From positions 13,453,001-13,517,000 of the forward strand of contig NC_037094.1 of the NCBI RefSeq assembly GCF_002994745.2: 64,000 nucleotides of DNA. Reading direction: 5' to 3'. Position numbers and translations under genes: made by a program. The notes beneath the pieces are model-generated. The model saw only the letters and a program-made list of their open reading frames with translations. It was not told the origin of the DNA and searched no databases. The stretch comes from Rosa chinensis. Its lineage: Eukaryota; Streptophyta; Magnoliopsida; Rosales; Rosaceae. Of this stretch, positions 44,979-58,703 are shown in pieces. The first letter of the stretch is position 1. Each line of letters opens with the position of its first letter.

Positions 44979-47900
44979 ATGGCGTGGAGAGAGCTTACCA
45001 AAAAGGTAACTTTCAAGTCGCAAATGATTACTTGGTTAATGTGAGTTTGGTTCTTATGAGATATACTTGGCTCACTGCTAATGCTTCACCCCTACTTCCT
45101 GAAAAAAGTGCCTTCAGTTTGGTTCACTTGCTTTATATTAGCTAGTGTGCAAAGAGTAGCTGAGTTGCAATTTTGGATTGTCTTATTATTTAGAGTACAG
45201 ATTGTTATTTTCTTCTTGTTACATTTGCTAGCTAGGATGGCTACTCAAACTGTTATAGGAGAGAGAGGATAGCCACTCCCCCCCCCCCCCCCCCCCCCCC
45301 CCACTTTATAAGAGAGAAATATCGAATATTTAAATGATGGTGGATAGGATATTTTTAACGATGAGTCTAGTCTCGTTTTGGCTGGTTTACTTTTTCAATC
45401 TGTAACATTGGCATCAATTTCTCGTTGCAGGGCATACGTGCCAGTTTAAATACTGATTTGACTGCAAGACTACGAAGATATGCAGTGGGATTTACTTCTT
45501 TATCTAATGTTGATGATGTAGTAAAATCAGTTTTGTATACACCAGGTAAGCTGAATTTGCACAAGGAAAACCTTTTTTTGGTGATGTTTTGTATTTCAGT
45601 TTGTATAAACACAACCATAATTTTTTATTCTGTATTTTCATAACATCCTTTGGAATTCAATTAACCTCAACATAGCACTGATTTTGAATTTAGCTCATTT
45701 TCATAGTTCCTTTTGCTTTTCAGAACTTGTTTCCATCATTTTAACAATATAATTGTGCTAGATGATAGTTTCATTTTACATTTAGAAGTGAATCCATCTC
45801 CAAAATATGGTTGTTTTGCTTGCATATTACATCTTGGACATCAGGCCGAGTATTAATGAAATATAATGCCATTCTCATATCCTTACTTTTGTGCTGCAGA
45901 GCCCTCATTTAAATTAAAGTTACGGAAGCTTGTTTATGGTGAAATATTGATAAAAGACACCCAAATACGGTAAGTTTTACCTATCTGTTTCTTTCTGGTT
46001 GTGCGCTTATAGAGTCCTTGGGATCTAGGATTATCTATTGCAGTAATGTTTGTTACAAATTTTTCTTTTCATTTTCGTTTCAGTTTAGGAGGTACATATG
46101 CTAATTGCAACCTTTAATGGTGGAAACTTTTTGTATAGATGCTATCATGGGAGAAAAGGGAATGACCAGTCATTTGGTTTAAAAGCTCCCAAGAGAGAGA
46201 AGTTTGTAAAGAGGGACAATAAGACACAGCCTCCTGTTGATGCTCCATATGTGCCTCCTAAACCACAAAGAACTACCAAGGCCATGCCAGATAAGACAAT
46301 TGAGATTTTTGAAGGTATGACAATTGATGAACTTGCCAAGCGCACTGGACAGTCAATATCTACTCTGCAAACCATTCTTACAAATGTTGGGGAAAAGGTT
46401 GGCTCGGAGTTTGATACTCTCAGCATCGACATTGCAGAGCTGGTTGCAATGGTATTTCACCTTTTCAGCAGTGAATATTATTTATTGGATTTACTCGTTA
46501 GCAATGGTCTGTCTTCAATGTCACAGAAAATCACATTGTTCATATGCTTATAATGGAATCCAACATGTTAAATTGTGTTTGGAAAATATCCAAAGATCAA
46601 AACTGCTGAGATCGTGCAAATTTGCTTCCAAAACCACTCGCCTCATCGCAGTGTTGGGAGTAGGAGGGCACATGGGTTTGCTCTGTGTATATATATCATT
46701 TCTAGGGATTGTATTCTTATTTTTAGTTCCCAAATCAATCTGTGGTAAAGATGTATTTTCCAGCACACCAGTTGTTTCTTGTGCCATTACCCATCGTGGA
46801 GCACCATATTTCATATAGCAGATTTATGCTTGATGAAATACAGTGTTTATAGTTCTGATTCTTAGATACCAATTCACAACTTCTACTTGCTGCTCTTAGC
46901 GTTCTTTCCCTTAAATGGCAACTGTGTACAGGTTATAACATCATGCATTTTGGCCCCTTAAGAATGTTACTGACTCTGTGCGTTGATTTGTAGGAAGTTG
47001 GGGTCAATGTGAGGAGGCTGCACTCCAATGAAGGTACAGAAATTCTACCACGACCTCCAGTTGTAACTGTCATGGGCCATGTTGACCATGGGAAAACTTC
47101 ACTTTTGGATGCTCTACGTCAGACATCTGTGGCTGCCAAAGAAGCTGGAGGGATTACTCAGCATGTTGGTGCTTTTGTTGTTGGCATGACATCTGGAGCA
47201 TCAATTACATTTCTTGACACCCCTGGTCATGCAGCATTTAGTGCGATGCGAGCTAGAGGAGCTGCTGTCACAGATATAGTTGTGCTTGTTGTAGCTGCTG
47301 ATGATGGGGTGATGCCTCAGACTCTTGAAGCCATGGCCCATGCAAAGGCAGCTAAAGTACCAATTGTTGTTGCAATTAATAAATGTGATAAACCAGCTGC
47401 TAACGCAGAAAAGGTAAGACTCCAGCTTGCGTCGGAGGGCTTGCTGCTAGAGGATATGGGTGGGGATGTTCAGGTTGTTGAGGTTTCAGCTATGAAGAAG
47501 ACTGGTTTAGATAACTTGGAGGAGGCTTTGCTTCTCCAGGCTGAGATGATGGATCTGAAAGCTTGTATTGATGGACCGGCTCAAGCTTATGTGGTGGAAG
47601 CAAGACTTGATAGGGGAAAGGGTCCATTGGTTACTGCAATAGTGAAAGCAGGAACTTTAATTTGTGGGAAATATGTGGTCGTGGGCTCCGAGTGGGGTAG
47701 AATAAGGGCTATTAGGGACATGGCAGGGAAGTCGACAGAGCGGGCAACACCTGCTATGCCAGTTGAGATTGAAGGCCTGAAGGGACTTCCAAGGGCTGGA
47801 GATGATATCATTGTTGTGGAATCCGAGGAGCGAGCTAGAATGCTTAGTGCAGGGAGGAAAAGGAAGTTCGAGAAAGATAGACTCATGAAAATTATGGATG

Positions 47901-49065
47901 GAAGGGTAGAAGATCCAGAAACAGAACCATCAGATGAGGCGCCCAAGCGGGTTGAATTGCCGATAATAGTAAAAGGGGATGTGCAGGGTACTGTCCAAGC
48001 TGTTACAGATGCATTAGGGAGTTTAAATAGTCCTCAGGTATGCCACATGATTATAATTTCCATATACATAACCGTATGCTCTCTATGCAGTTCGCGATTA
48101 TGTGTTCAAATTATCACTTACTGGTTAGGTTGATGTTTTTCCGGGTTTCCATGCAATGTTAGGAGAATTATCTATTCTAATATTAAAATTCTTGTCCTTG
48201 CTGAAATACACCTACTGTATAACGTATTTTGATTTGCAATGCATTTGCTAAATAATTATATTATTCTCTTTTGACAACTCCATTATTCTTTTCCAGGTTT
48301 TTGTGAATGTGGTACATGTTGGTGTTGGGTCGCTATCTCAGTCTGACGTGGACATGGCACAAGCCTGTGGTGCATGTATTATTGGATTTAACATCAAGGC
48401 TCCACCCAGTTCCATCAGTTTGGCTGCATCTCGAGCCAATATCAAGGTACTAATCTCCTTTCTCACTGTATTAATCATTTTGCAAGTAGTTTGGTTCACC
48501 CTTTTTTTACACACTTATTCTAATCGACCATAGGACATGAACATCTATTCTGTGTATAATTTTGGGCATGCACCATTGGAGTTTAAATGTCACCTAACTA
48601 TATAATTTGAATTTGTGTCGAATGGCTTAGATAATGCAACACCGTGTGATCTATCATCTTTTGGACGACATTGGGAACTTTATAGTTGAGAAGGCCCCTG
48701 GGACTACTGAGACCAAGGTTGCTGGGGAAGCCGAGGTTCTTAGTATTTTTGAGCTCAAAGGAAGGAGCAAGTCTAAGGGACCTGATGTGAAGATTGCCGG
48801 ATGCCGGGTGGTTGATGGTTTTGTCACCAAATCGGCAACCCTGAGGCTTCTTAGGAGTGGGGAAGTTGTATTTGAGGGATCATGTGAATCGCTTAAGCGG
48901 GAGAAACAGGATGTGGACACGGTAAAGAAGGGGAGTGAGTGTGGACTGGTGATCCGAAATTGCTACGATTTCCAGGTTGGTGACATGGTCCAGTGCTTAC
49001 AGCAAGTTATAAGGAAGCCCAAATTCATTTCATCGGAGAGTGGTGCTGTTCGAATTGAGTGTTGA
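44979..49065 (+). CDS. Translation initiation factor IF-2, mitochondrial type
   Basis: Seven exons (44979-45005, 45431-45545, 45900-45969, 46139-46451, 46994-48037, 48297-48446, 48631-49065) give 717 aa without a frame break. The product starts MAWRELTKK followed by an Arg/Leu-rich stretch (GIRASLNTDLTARLRRYA), which fits a mitochondrial transit peptide. An IF2 N-terminal domain (DKTIEIFEGMTIDELAKRTG) precedes the GTPase: G1 GHVDHGKT, G2 GGITQHVGA, G3 DTPGHAAF, G4 NKCD and G5 SAMKKTG. Domains II-IV follow (RLDRGKGPLVTAIVKAGT, VIVKGDVQGTVQA homology, FELKGRSKSKGPDVKIAGCR), ending GAVRIEC. It places initiator tRNA on the organellar small ribosomal subunit. The tiny first exon depends on a donor at 45006. 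Exon 4 could start at an upstream AG, but phase favours 46139. Confidence 0.93.
45278..45302. repeat. Poly(C) run of about 25
   Basis: A C homopolymer in the first intron of the IF-2 gene. Confidence 0.8.
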
Positions 49066-52000
49066 ATTGCCGATCATTATCTCGATAGTAATATGAAGTA
49101 TGAAGTAAACGACCTAAAATTTTGATTGTTTGCCCGGCATCTCAGTAAGTAGATGAAATTCTTGTACCATTACAGTCCATGAAAGCTTTGGATTTATGGG
49201 GAGCTCATTTTGTCATCCAACTACATTCTTGAGCAGCTTAGAAACATTAAACCCTATTTTATATAGGCACCAATTTTGGGAGACCGCAGTGGATTCATCT
49301 GTTTAGAAACATCATACTACTCATTCTGTTGTACCATTGAGAAACTGCTGATTATAAACGCAACAAGGGTTGCGAAATGAAGGAAATATATGCCCCATTT
49401 TTATACGATTTTCTATCAGAAGCATTTCATTGACGGTCTATTCCTGCATATGAGATTTAATCCTGATCAGGCCCTGGTAAAGAGAAAATTTCAGATCAGC
49501 AACAACACTCTGTAAAGTAGATATCAACTTTTTAAACATGCACCGCCCCATGTAGTGCAAACAAGTGTGCAACACGAGTTAGATAGCCACATGATAGCAC
49601 CAACTCTGCAGCGCAATAGCTTTTTTTACTGGGGATAGAGGAATCTCATTACAAACAAGAAGAAGCCAATTGATGGGGATCTGTGTTTTATTTCTCGAAG
49701 TATTATAAACACTTTCTAGGTGTGCATGAGGAATGAGGTTAATTATGAACAGTGTGTACGGTCATGGTCTTGGTTCCAGCAAAAAGTGAAGAACGGTAGG
49801 TGTTATATAAAAATTAGGAGCTATAAAAAGGCCAGGAGAGTAATACTACATTACTACCCTACATGAATGCTTCTAATTCCTGACATGCGGTCTTAAATGC
49901 CCGCACAACCACACAGTATGGTACGTCAACTCGTCAAGGACAATCATCCATGCGTTGCTACGTACCTCTGGGAGCCACAAGCACTGTGACTAGTACTGTT
50001 ACAACTCCCATGCAAGTAAGTAGGCTTCTCAAAGACTCGAACCCTTTCAATTTTGCTTACAAAAATCATTTTCGGAAGTTATATAGTATCCCGAGTATCA
50101 AAATCTATTGTCACCTTGCTACGTACCGAATGGTTTTTAAGCACCTGCATGCAGCAGATTTTAATTTAGTGAATTTGATTTCTTGTTTAATGAATATAGT
50201 ATCTTGTTGATTGTATGTATTCAATTTTTGTTTGTTGCTTATACGACGATCAACTGAACAAGTACCCTAAACTCGAGAACTATGAACTATCTAGTCCCCA
50301 AATTCTTAATCACACCAGTTGCCACCCCGCCAGTGTGAGCTCATATACCTCATTACCACAACAAGAGTTCGACTCTGATCACTATGCTCTTCGGTGCTTT
50401 TAAAGCACTATTAGCAACTAAAATTTTGTTAACTGTTAGGTGTGTTCAATAGCACTATTAGCAACTATCTTGACTTGTTGTTGGGAAGAGAACGGAAGGC
50501 TTTTACAGGATGAAGTGGGTTATACGTAGTGAAGTTGGACCATACAACTGATCTATATATCCAATTATTGATGCTTAGACTATTTGAAAGCTCCTGCTTT
50601 TCGAATGTTGCACGAGTTTTGTGGTTGTCTATTCTGGATACAGACATTTCTGATATGACATTAAATCGCCTTTCAATTATACTTTTGGGGAAACTCCAAG
50701 AGTCCAAGACCCACACCACAGAATAATTCCTCCTTTAATTTCTAATTTGACAGCTCCACTTGAGCCTTCTTGAATTTTAGTCAATCTTTATGGTATTGAA
50801 ATTAAGCTACTCGATCTCAATGGAAGTGTACTCATAAATACATCTGCTCTCTGAATATGCATCTTATTAATTACAGTTCTAGGACCTTAATACATTTTGC
50901 TTCTGAAAGAGCCAGCTTCCTCATCTACTTGCACAACAACCAAATCAATATCTATTCTGAAACATGAGCAACTTCATAAATATCATGCACTATTTGAAAC
51001 TAATATAAATTAACTAATCATTTTTGGAGCTAAAGATCAACTACAATGGCTGAAAAGTCATCAATATAAGAATAGACAGCAGGGCCAACGGGGCTCCTTA
51101 TTATTATTATTATTATTATTATGATTTTTTGTTGAAAGAAATTGCCGCCTAATCTTTTAGAAATCTCTTTGTAGTTGTATGATCGTATCATTTACGATGT
51201 TAATTACATATACAATCTTAATAAAGAGTCCAATTGCATTACCCAATTCATTCTAATATTATCATGTGGTTTTGCTCCATTGTATTGATAGTCTGCTATA
51301 CGTCAATTGAGCAGACTATTTGGGGTCTAAAATTGATTAACAAATACAAAACTAAGTATAAAAACTTAAAAACAAAAGTAAATTATGTATTGGTGGGTTC
51401 CATTGATTTTTCAAAAGAAAAAAAAAAAGGTAGCCTGGTTCTGAAAATGACTGAAGGAGGAGGACCTGGTTTTTCATATGTGGTTCTGAAGATCCACGTG
51501 GCTTTTATATAAGAAAAGATACTAGTGCATTTGTGACACAAGGTAGAAAACCTTTTCTGCATGCCAAGCGGAGGAGACCACTAAAGAAATCAAGTAAGCA
51601 GTTTCTTTTTTTTTTTGGACAAGAAATCTGATAAAGAAGATCTATGCAAGTGTGTTTGCAATTATTATATATACATGTTGTAGCTCGTTCATCCAGAAAA
51701 GAAATATTATATGAATGCGTGATTCACAGCAGGGCTTGAATCTAGAGATCAAAATGAAAAACATGTGTTGATGTTAAGAAGTGAGTTGGCATGATCGGTG
51801 CATACAAGTGAGTAATTGACTTCTGTAGGATTGATATAATGCATGGCTTCAAAAGCAAGTTAGGTACACTATAATCATAGTGAGTCTAGAGTAAGATTTT
51901 CTGGGCTTCTTCCAGTGGAATCTTATATTTTGTTACATGTTATTGCTGTCGTAGCTTTTACACATATGTTTGGTTTTTGGGTGATATCCTTTCCAACTTG

Positions 52001-52200
52001 GTGAAAGCTTCATATCCACTTCAATTTGTGAAGAGGAAGGTGCTTAGCTGTATAATTGTGTTTAAGTATCTATGTCAGTTTATATTTTTCTCTGTTTTCT
52101 GTTTGGTTTGAACTTCTAGTGACTATTATGCTAAAAACCATGGGTGTGAGATACAGTTCCTTTATCTGTTTTTAAATTCTTCTTTCTTTTAATTGTGCAG
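49066..52200. other. Intergenic region between IF-2 and the ABC transporter
   Basis: About 3 kb with no supported gene. It contains a (TTA)n microsatellite at about 51097-51122, several small unconvincing open frames, and presumably the ABC transporter promoter and leader intron, whose acceptor GTGCAG lies at 52195-52200. Confidence 0.5.
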
Positions 52201-52225
52201 ATTTTGTACATAACTGAGACACATC

Positions 52226-55200
52226 ATGGCGGGAGGTTACTGGACCTTGCTCTGTGATTGTTCAACTGAGTCTGGAATTGAATGCAGTTCTGACATTGCA
52301 GCCATTATCAATCCAGATTCATGTATCAACAATATTGCGGTCATTGCAGTTGATATCTCGCTTCTATTCATCTTGTTTTGTATCTTCATCTATAGATTAT
52401 CAAAGAAGGTTATAGCATCATCAGAGCCTTACACCTTCTCTGCTGTGTCAGTTGTTTCGGCCACTTTCAATGCCTGTTTGTCTTTGGCCTATTTGGGTTT
52501 TGGGATATGGAAAATGGTCGAGAAAGTAAACACAGATCAGACTTTTTTACCTCTGCATGGATGGCTAGTGTTTTTCTTTCAGGGGTTTACTTGGTTTATA
52601 CTGGGATTAACCATAAACCTAAAGAAGCCACACCCTCCCTACATTGCAATAACAAAAGTGCTTTCAATTCTTGGCTTTTTTATTGCAGTTTTGCTTTGTG
52701 GTTCATCAATTTGGGAAACTATTCTTGATGAAGCAGTATCGGTTATGATTGTTTTGAACATTCTTTGTTTCCCTGGATCTGTTCTCTTGCTTTTTAGTGC
52801 GTTTGAGGGATGCAATGTTGCTAAAGGTGATCCACAAGTCCATGTTGACAATGCTCTGGACACACCTCTGCTGGGTGCAGAATCGGATATCGCAGGTGAA
52901 ATTACTTCAAATCATGACAATGTTACTCCTTTTGCAAAAGCTGGTTTATTTAGTAGAATGTCATTTTGGTGGTTGAATCCATTACTGAAAAAAGGAAAGG
53001 GGAAGATTCTTGAGAATGAAGATATCCCACAGCTGAGAGAAGCTGATCAAGCACGAACATTGTACTTGATGTTTAAGGAGGAAGTGCAGAAAAGGAAGGA
53101 AAACATTTCATCTGATGATGAACCTTCTATTTTGTCCACAATTTTTTTCTGCCAGAGGAAAGCTATTCTGATTTCTGGTATCTTTGCACTCATCAAGGTT
53201 CTCACACTGACCAGCGGTCCACTGTTTCTGAGGGCCTTCATTAGGGTTGTTGGAGGAGAAGCAGCTTTTGAAGGTGAAGGATATGCCCTGACTGCTGGTC
53301 TCTTTGTGGTTAAAGTCGTGGAGTCATTGTCGGAGAGGCAATGGTTCTTCAGAACTAGACTTATTGGTCTCCAGGTAAGATCATTGATATCAGCAGCAAT
53401 ATATCAGAAGCAACTAAGACTCTCAAATGCTGCCAAGATGACTCATTCTCCTGGTGAGATAGTGAATTATGTGAGCGTGGATGCTTATAGAATCGGTGAA
53501 TTTCCATTCTGGTTTCATCAGATATGGTCCACAAGTCTTCAGTTGCTTCTTTCATTACTTATCTTTTACTACTGCGTGGGGATAGCAACTCTTTCAGCTA
53601 TAACTGTAATCATAGTGACTCTGCTGGGAAGCTCTCCATTAGCAAAGTTGCAGCATGAGTATCAAACTAAGCTCATGGTAGCACAGAACAAGAGGCTGAA
53701 GGCCATTACAGAAGCACTTTCCAATATGAAGATTTTGAAGCTGTATTCTTGGGAGACAAATTTCAAGAAGGTCATAGAAGGGTTGAGAACAGAAGAACTC
53801 AAATGGATAGCTAAAGTATTGTCACAAAAGGGATATTACAATGTTCTATTCTGGTCATCTCCTATTGTGGTAGCAGCTGTCACTTTTTGGACATGCTACT
53901 TCCTGGGATTTACACTCTCTGCTAGTAGTGCTTTCACATTTCTAGCAACTTTACGTATTGTTCAGGAGCCAATCAAGCTGATGCCGGATGTTTTTGGAGC
54001 ATTTATCGAAGCCAAGGTTTCATTCTCTCGGATCGTGAAGTTCCTTGATGCACCAGAGTTGGAGCACAGAGATACAAGGAAAGAGAGCAGTGAAAAAGAG
54101 GTTGAGCATTCCATTTTGTTTAAATCCTTTAAAACCTCATGGGATACTGATGCTACAAAGGCCACATTGAGGGACATCAATTTGGTGGTAAAACCAGGAG
54201 AAAAAGTTGCCATTTGTGGTGAGGTTGGCTCAGGAAAATCAACCCTTTTAGCTGCAATTCTCGGTGAAGTGCCACGGATCAATGGTGTTGTAAGTAATCA
54301 TCCATTTCTAAATTATTCACTAAATTGTTATAGAGGGAAAAGCCATAATTAGAGCTTAAATTACAGGTTGAAGTATACGGCACAATAGCATATGTATCTC
54401 AGTCTGCATGGATCCAAACAGGAACTATACAAGAAAATATACTTTTTGGGACTCCCATGGATCATGTAAGATATCAAGAAACACTTCAAAAGTGTTCCTT
54501 GGTAAAGGACCTTGATATGCTTCCATTTGGGGATCGCACTCAGATAGGAGAAAGAGGTGTCAATCTAAGTGGCGGCCAGAAGCAGCGGATTCAACTTGCA
54601 CGTGCACTCTATCAAAATGCTGATGTCTACCTCTTAGATGACCCTTTCAGTGCAGTTGATGCCCACACTGCGACCAGCCTGTTCAATGTAATCATAATTT
54701 TCCTCTCAAGCTAGTAATGTACATTATTGCCTTTTTTTCACCAATGATTAAAGCTAATTATGTCATTTTCAGGAATATGTCATGGGAGCTCTGGCTGAGA
54801 AGACAGTTCTGCTTGTCACACACCAAGTTGACTTCCTTCCTGCTTTTCATTCAATCTTGGTATATTGTCTATACTGTTACTTTGAACATATGTTCTATGA
54901 GTTTGATGCTATAGTCCCTTTTGCATATATGTGGTATTTGAGTATATATATTTTTTCTTCATAGCTGATGTCGTCGGGGGAAATTTTAAAAGCAGCGCCT
55001 TATGATGAGTTGCTAACTTCTTGTCATGAGTTCCAAGACCTTGTGAATGCAAACAATGACACTGCTGGTTCAGAGAGGCCAAATGAAAATGCTTCTACAG
55101 AAAAATCATCTGCAAAGGAGATTGAGAAAGTAACTACTGAGGTACAGCTACAAGAGTCTGCAGGGGATCAATTGATTAAGAGAGAAGAGAGAGAAACAGG

Positions 55201-57713
55201 GGACATTGGTTTCAAGCCATACATTCAGTATTTGAAGCAGGGCAGGGGATTTTTCAACTTCTCCTTGTCAATTTTTCTCTACTCGATGTTCATAGTTGGG
55301 CAGTTACTTCAGTTTTATTGGTTGGCTTTGAACATTCAGGATTATAGTGTATCCAGAGTCAACCTCTATGCAGTTTATTCTGTGATCATGACTGTCATGA
55401 TAGTCTCTTTGCTCATTCGATCTTTCTTTATAGTAGATTTAGGAGTTGGGGCAGGAAAGTCCATTTTTTCGACACTACTGAACTCTCTTTTCCGAGCACC
55501 AATGTTGTTTTATGACTCGACACCTGTGGGAAGAATACTTAGTCGGGTAAGACTTGAGGTTTTCAATTCAGAACTTTATAATATGCTGTGTAGGGACCTA
55601 ATGGAACTTACATTTGCATTTTTTTCTTTCATTTAGGTGTCGTCGGATATGAATATCATTGACCTTGAAGTAGCTTTCAAGTTGATAATTGCTGTTGGGG
55701 GAACCTTGAACACATACAGCATATTTCTAGTACTGGTTTATCTTACTTGGCCGATGGTGTTTCTAGTTGTCCCCACAATCTATATTACTATGCTCTTTCA
55801 GGTATTACACTAAACCAAATCTTTTAGGTCTTCTTACTGGAGTTATTTTCATACAATGATTTATTTATATATTTCTGTCTTTCAATACAATGAATTTTCT
55901 TACGATGTCCTTTTCTACAAATAGAACTACTACATGGCTTCTGCAAAAGAGTTGATGCGAATGAATGGCACAACTAAGTCTGCACTTGCAAGCCAGCTTG
56001 CCGAATCTATTGCTGGAGCCCTGACAATCAGAGCTTTCAGACAGGAGGACAGATTCTTCACAAAATACTTGGACTTTATCGATGCAAATGCTAGCACTGA
56101 TTTCCATGGTTTTTCCACAAATGAGTGGTTGATCGAACGCCTGGAATTGCTATGTGCTATTGTTCTCTCAGCTGCAGCACTTGCCATTACTTTAACTACA
56201 TATTCCTCTTCTTCCTCTGGTAAGTAAACATAAGCTTCTATATACATTTCATGTAACTATCCATATGATACAGTGTCTAACATGTTGCTTAATATTTTGA
56301 CAGGGTTTATTGGGATGACACTGTCATATGGTCTCTCCTTAAATGTTTTCCTCGTAATTTCTGTCAAATTTCAGTGCATGCTAGCAAATTCAATCATTTC
56401 TGTAGAAAGGGTAGAGCAATACATGCATATTCCAAGTGAAGCTGCAGAAGTTATAGAAGACAACCGACCAATGCAAAATTGGCCTACTGTTGGTAAAGTG
56501 GAAATACATGATTTAAAGGTTAGCATTTCTTGGTATTATTCTGAAATTTGAACTTTAAGAACAATTGGACTGGTGTATGAGATTGAATGAAACTCATGCA
56601 GGTTAGATATAGGCCAAATGCTCCTCTCGTTCTTCGTGGGATAACTTGCACAATTGAAGGAGGGTACAAAGTGGGAATTGTTGGCCGGACTGGAAGTGGA
56701 AAGACAACTCTTATCAGTGTTTTGTTTCGACTTGTAGAGCCTACAGAGGGAAAGGTCATTGTAGATGGTTATGACATTTGCACAATTGGACTTCACGACT
56801 TAAGATCATGTTTTGGGATCATCCCTCAAGATCCCACTCTATTCAGTGGGTCTGTGAGGTTCAATCTAGACCCCTTATCGAAGCATACTGATCATGAGAT
56901 ATGGCAGGTTCGGTTTTCACATATACCAAGATGAATTGCAGTGTTGAAGTCTGTAATCAGCAAGCTTTCAAAACCAGCCATTTAAACTGAATATGTGTCA
57001 AAATTAAGTATTTTCTATTTTTCATCCGAACAAACCAACCGAAGATACTCATATTCTGTAACTTTCTTTTTCTGACTTGATTCATCTTTCGTTAATGTGT
57101 CAAAGGTGCTTGAGAAATGTCAGTTACGAGAGGCCATTCAAGAAAAAGCAGAGGGCCTGGATTCTTTAGGTATGAAATTTGTGTGTTATTGCTTTTCAGT
57201 GTTACACAAGTAGACCACATTCTGACAATTGTTCTGTTTGGCTTTCAGTTGTACAAGATGGAACAAACTGGAGCATGGGACAGCGACAACTGTTCTGTTT
57301 GGGGCGTGCTTTGTTAAAGAGGAGCAGAATACTAGTGCTCGATGAAGCTACTGCATCAATGGACAATGCAACAGACTCTATTCTCCAGAAAACTATAAGA
57401 ACAGAATTTGCTGACTGCACTGTAATAACAGTGGCACATAGGATACCAACTGTCATGGACTGCACCAAGGTGCTTGCTATTGCTGATGGTAAGCACTATA
57501 TCCCCAATGGCGATGACTAAACAAAACTCTCTGCGTTCTACTGGACTTTATGTGATTTTTTTTCTTATAACATGCTAAATTTCATTGACAGGTAAACTGG
57601 TAGAGTATGATGAGCCAACGAAGCTGATGAACAATGAGGGATCATTATTTGGGCAGCTTGTCAAGGAATACTGGTCTCGTTCTGCCAATGTCGGCATCCA
57701 CTCTGAAGATTGA
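52226..57713 (+). CDS. ABCC10: ABC transporter C family (MRP-type), most like ABCC10
   Basis: Eleven coding exons (52226-54289, 54367-54687, 54773-54859, 54965-55546, 55637-55801, 55925-56219, 56304-56518, 56602-56907, 57106-57169, 57249-57488, 57592-57713) give 1486 aa, the full ABCC length. The order is an N-terminal membrane domain TMD0 (about residues 30-200), TMD1, NBD1, TMD2 and NBD2. NBD1 has Walker [10 protein letters not shown], signature LSGGQKQR and Walker [16 protein letters not shown]2 has Walker [11 protein letters not shown]-loop IIPQDPTLF, a divergent signature WSMGQRQLF typical of this half in ABCC proteins, Walker [13 protein letters not shown] and H-loop [10 protein letters not shown]-type pumps export glutathione or other conjugates, usually into the vacuole. 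The start [11 protein letters not shown] and TMD0 resemble ABCC10 of other plants, and the subfamily number is my judgement. A 5' UTR intron ends at 52200. Confidence 0.93.
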
Positions 57714-58223
57714 TAGTGAAAGGTGTTGGAGTGTTCTTGATTCTTTAGTACAGCGCTGCCTTGTTGGCAGCATCCGGCTTTAAATTCTATAAAATCTTGT
57801 TGACTTATTAGAATGTAATAAGTTGATGCATTATTTAAAAGCTAACAAAAGAAATGCTCATGAGCCTTGCATTGGCTGGGAAATATAGTTTCTCCCCCCT
57901 TCAAGGTTAGTCATCTTTCTTATCAATGACATAGATTATCAACAATGAGACTTAAATTTTTTTATGCCTTCAAAGCAAATAATATAATCTGACAGTTGTT
58001 TATTGACTGATAAAGATCATGAAAGCTCAAGAAGTATTAAAGCTTACTCGGCAATAGGGGAAGCCCACTTTGTTGAATGGTGGCCAATCCCACTAACCTT
58101 TTCCTATTAATTATGTAGTTCTCATCTTCTTCACTTTGACAGATCTGAGGTTTATGAAAGAAATCTCCCCTTGTCCCTCTCTGGGTCTCATTCAATCACC
58201 TTCATTTCCGTATAAAAAATCTA

Positions 58224-58260
<37 letters not shown>

Positions 58261-58703
58261 GCTCTCGCGGGACGGTCGGGTTCTCGTGGGCAGTAGCAAA
58301 CCGCACGAGTGTTATAAATTTTGGCCAGTGCTTTACCCAACTGAGCTTAGCTAAAAACTTTTTATCCAGAATTTCTGGATTCTCATTTATCCGACCCTCT
58401 ATGCAAGGAAATCTCAAGTTGTTGTGAGCTAGCTATATATGGGCAAAAACTACAAATTGGATTATCAATTACGGGAAAACTAGCAGCCGACTCGTTGTTT
58501 GCTTCAATGGTATCTCCTTCGTTTACAACACATTCATTTTCAATGAATCAAAAATTGCTTATTCCCATCTAGCATGCCATAACGGTGGGTAATTTGAAAC
58601 TTGAAGCCAGTCCCGGACTTGAGATTTTGAGCCTTGAGGCGAAAAATAGAAATGAGCCTACATTTTTTATAAAAAAGAAAAAAAAATAGTACAAAAAAGA
58701 TTG
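57714..58703. other. Intergenic, 3' flank of the ABC transporter
   Basis: Holds a (CT)n microsatellite at about 58229-58255 and no supported gene. It ends at the LTR of the copia element. Confidence 0.5.

Noticed and set aside
47587..47946. 119-aa minus-strand frame
   Set aside because: Lies entirely inside the IF-2 GTPase exon on the other strand, so it is a shadow.
58202..58417. Minus-strand 71-aa frame with an Arg-Glu repeat
   Set aside because: The repeat is a translated (CT)n microsatellite. No motif or splice context supports a gene.
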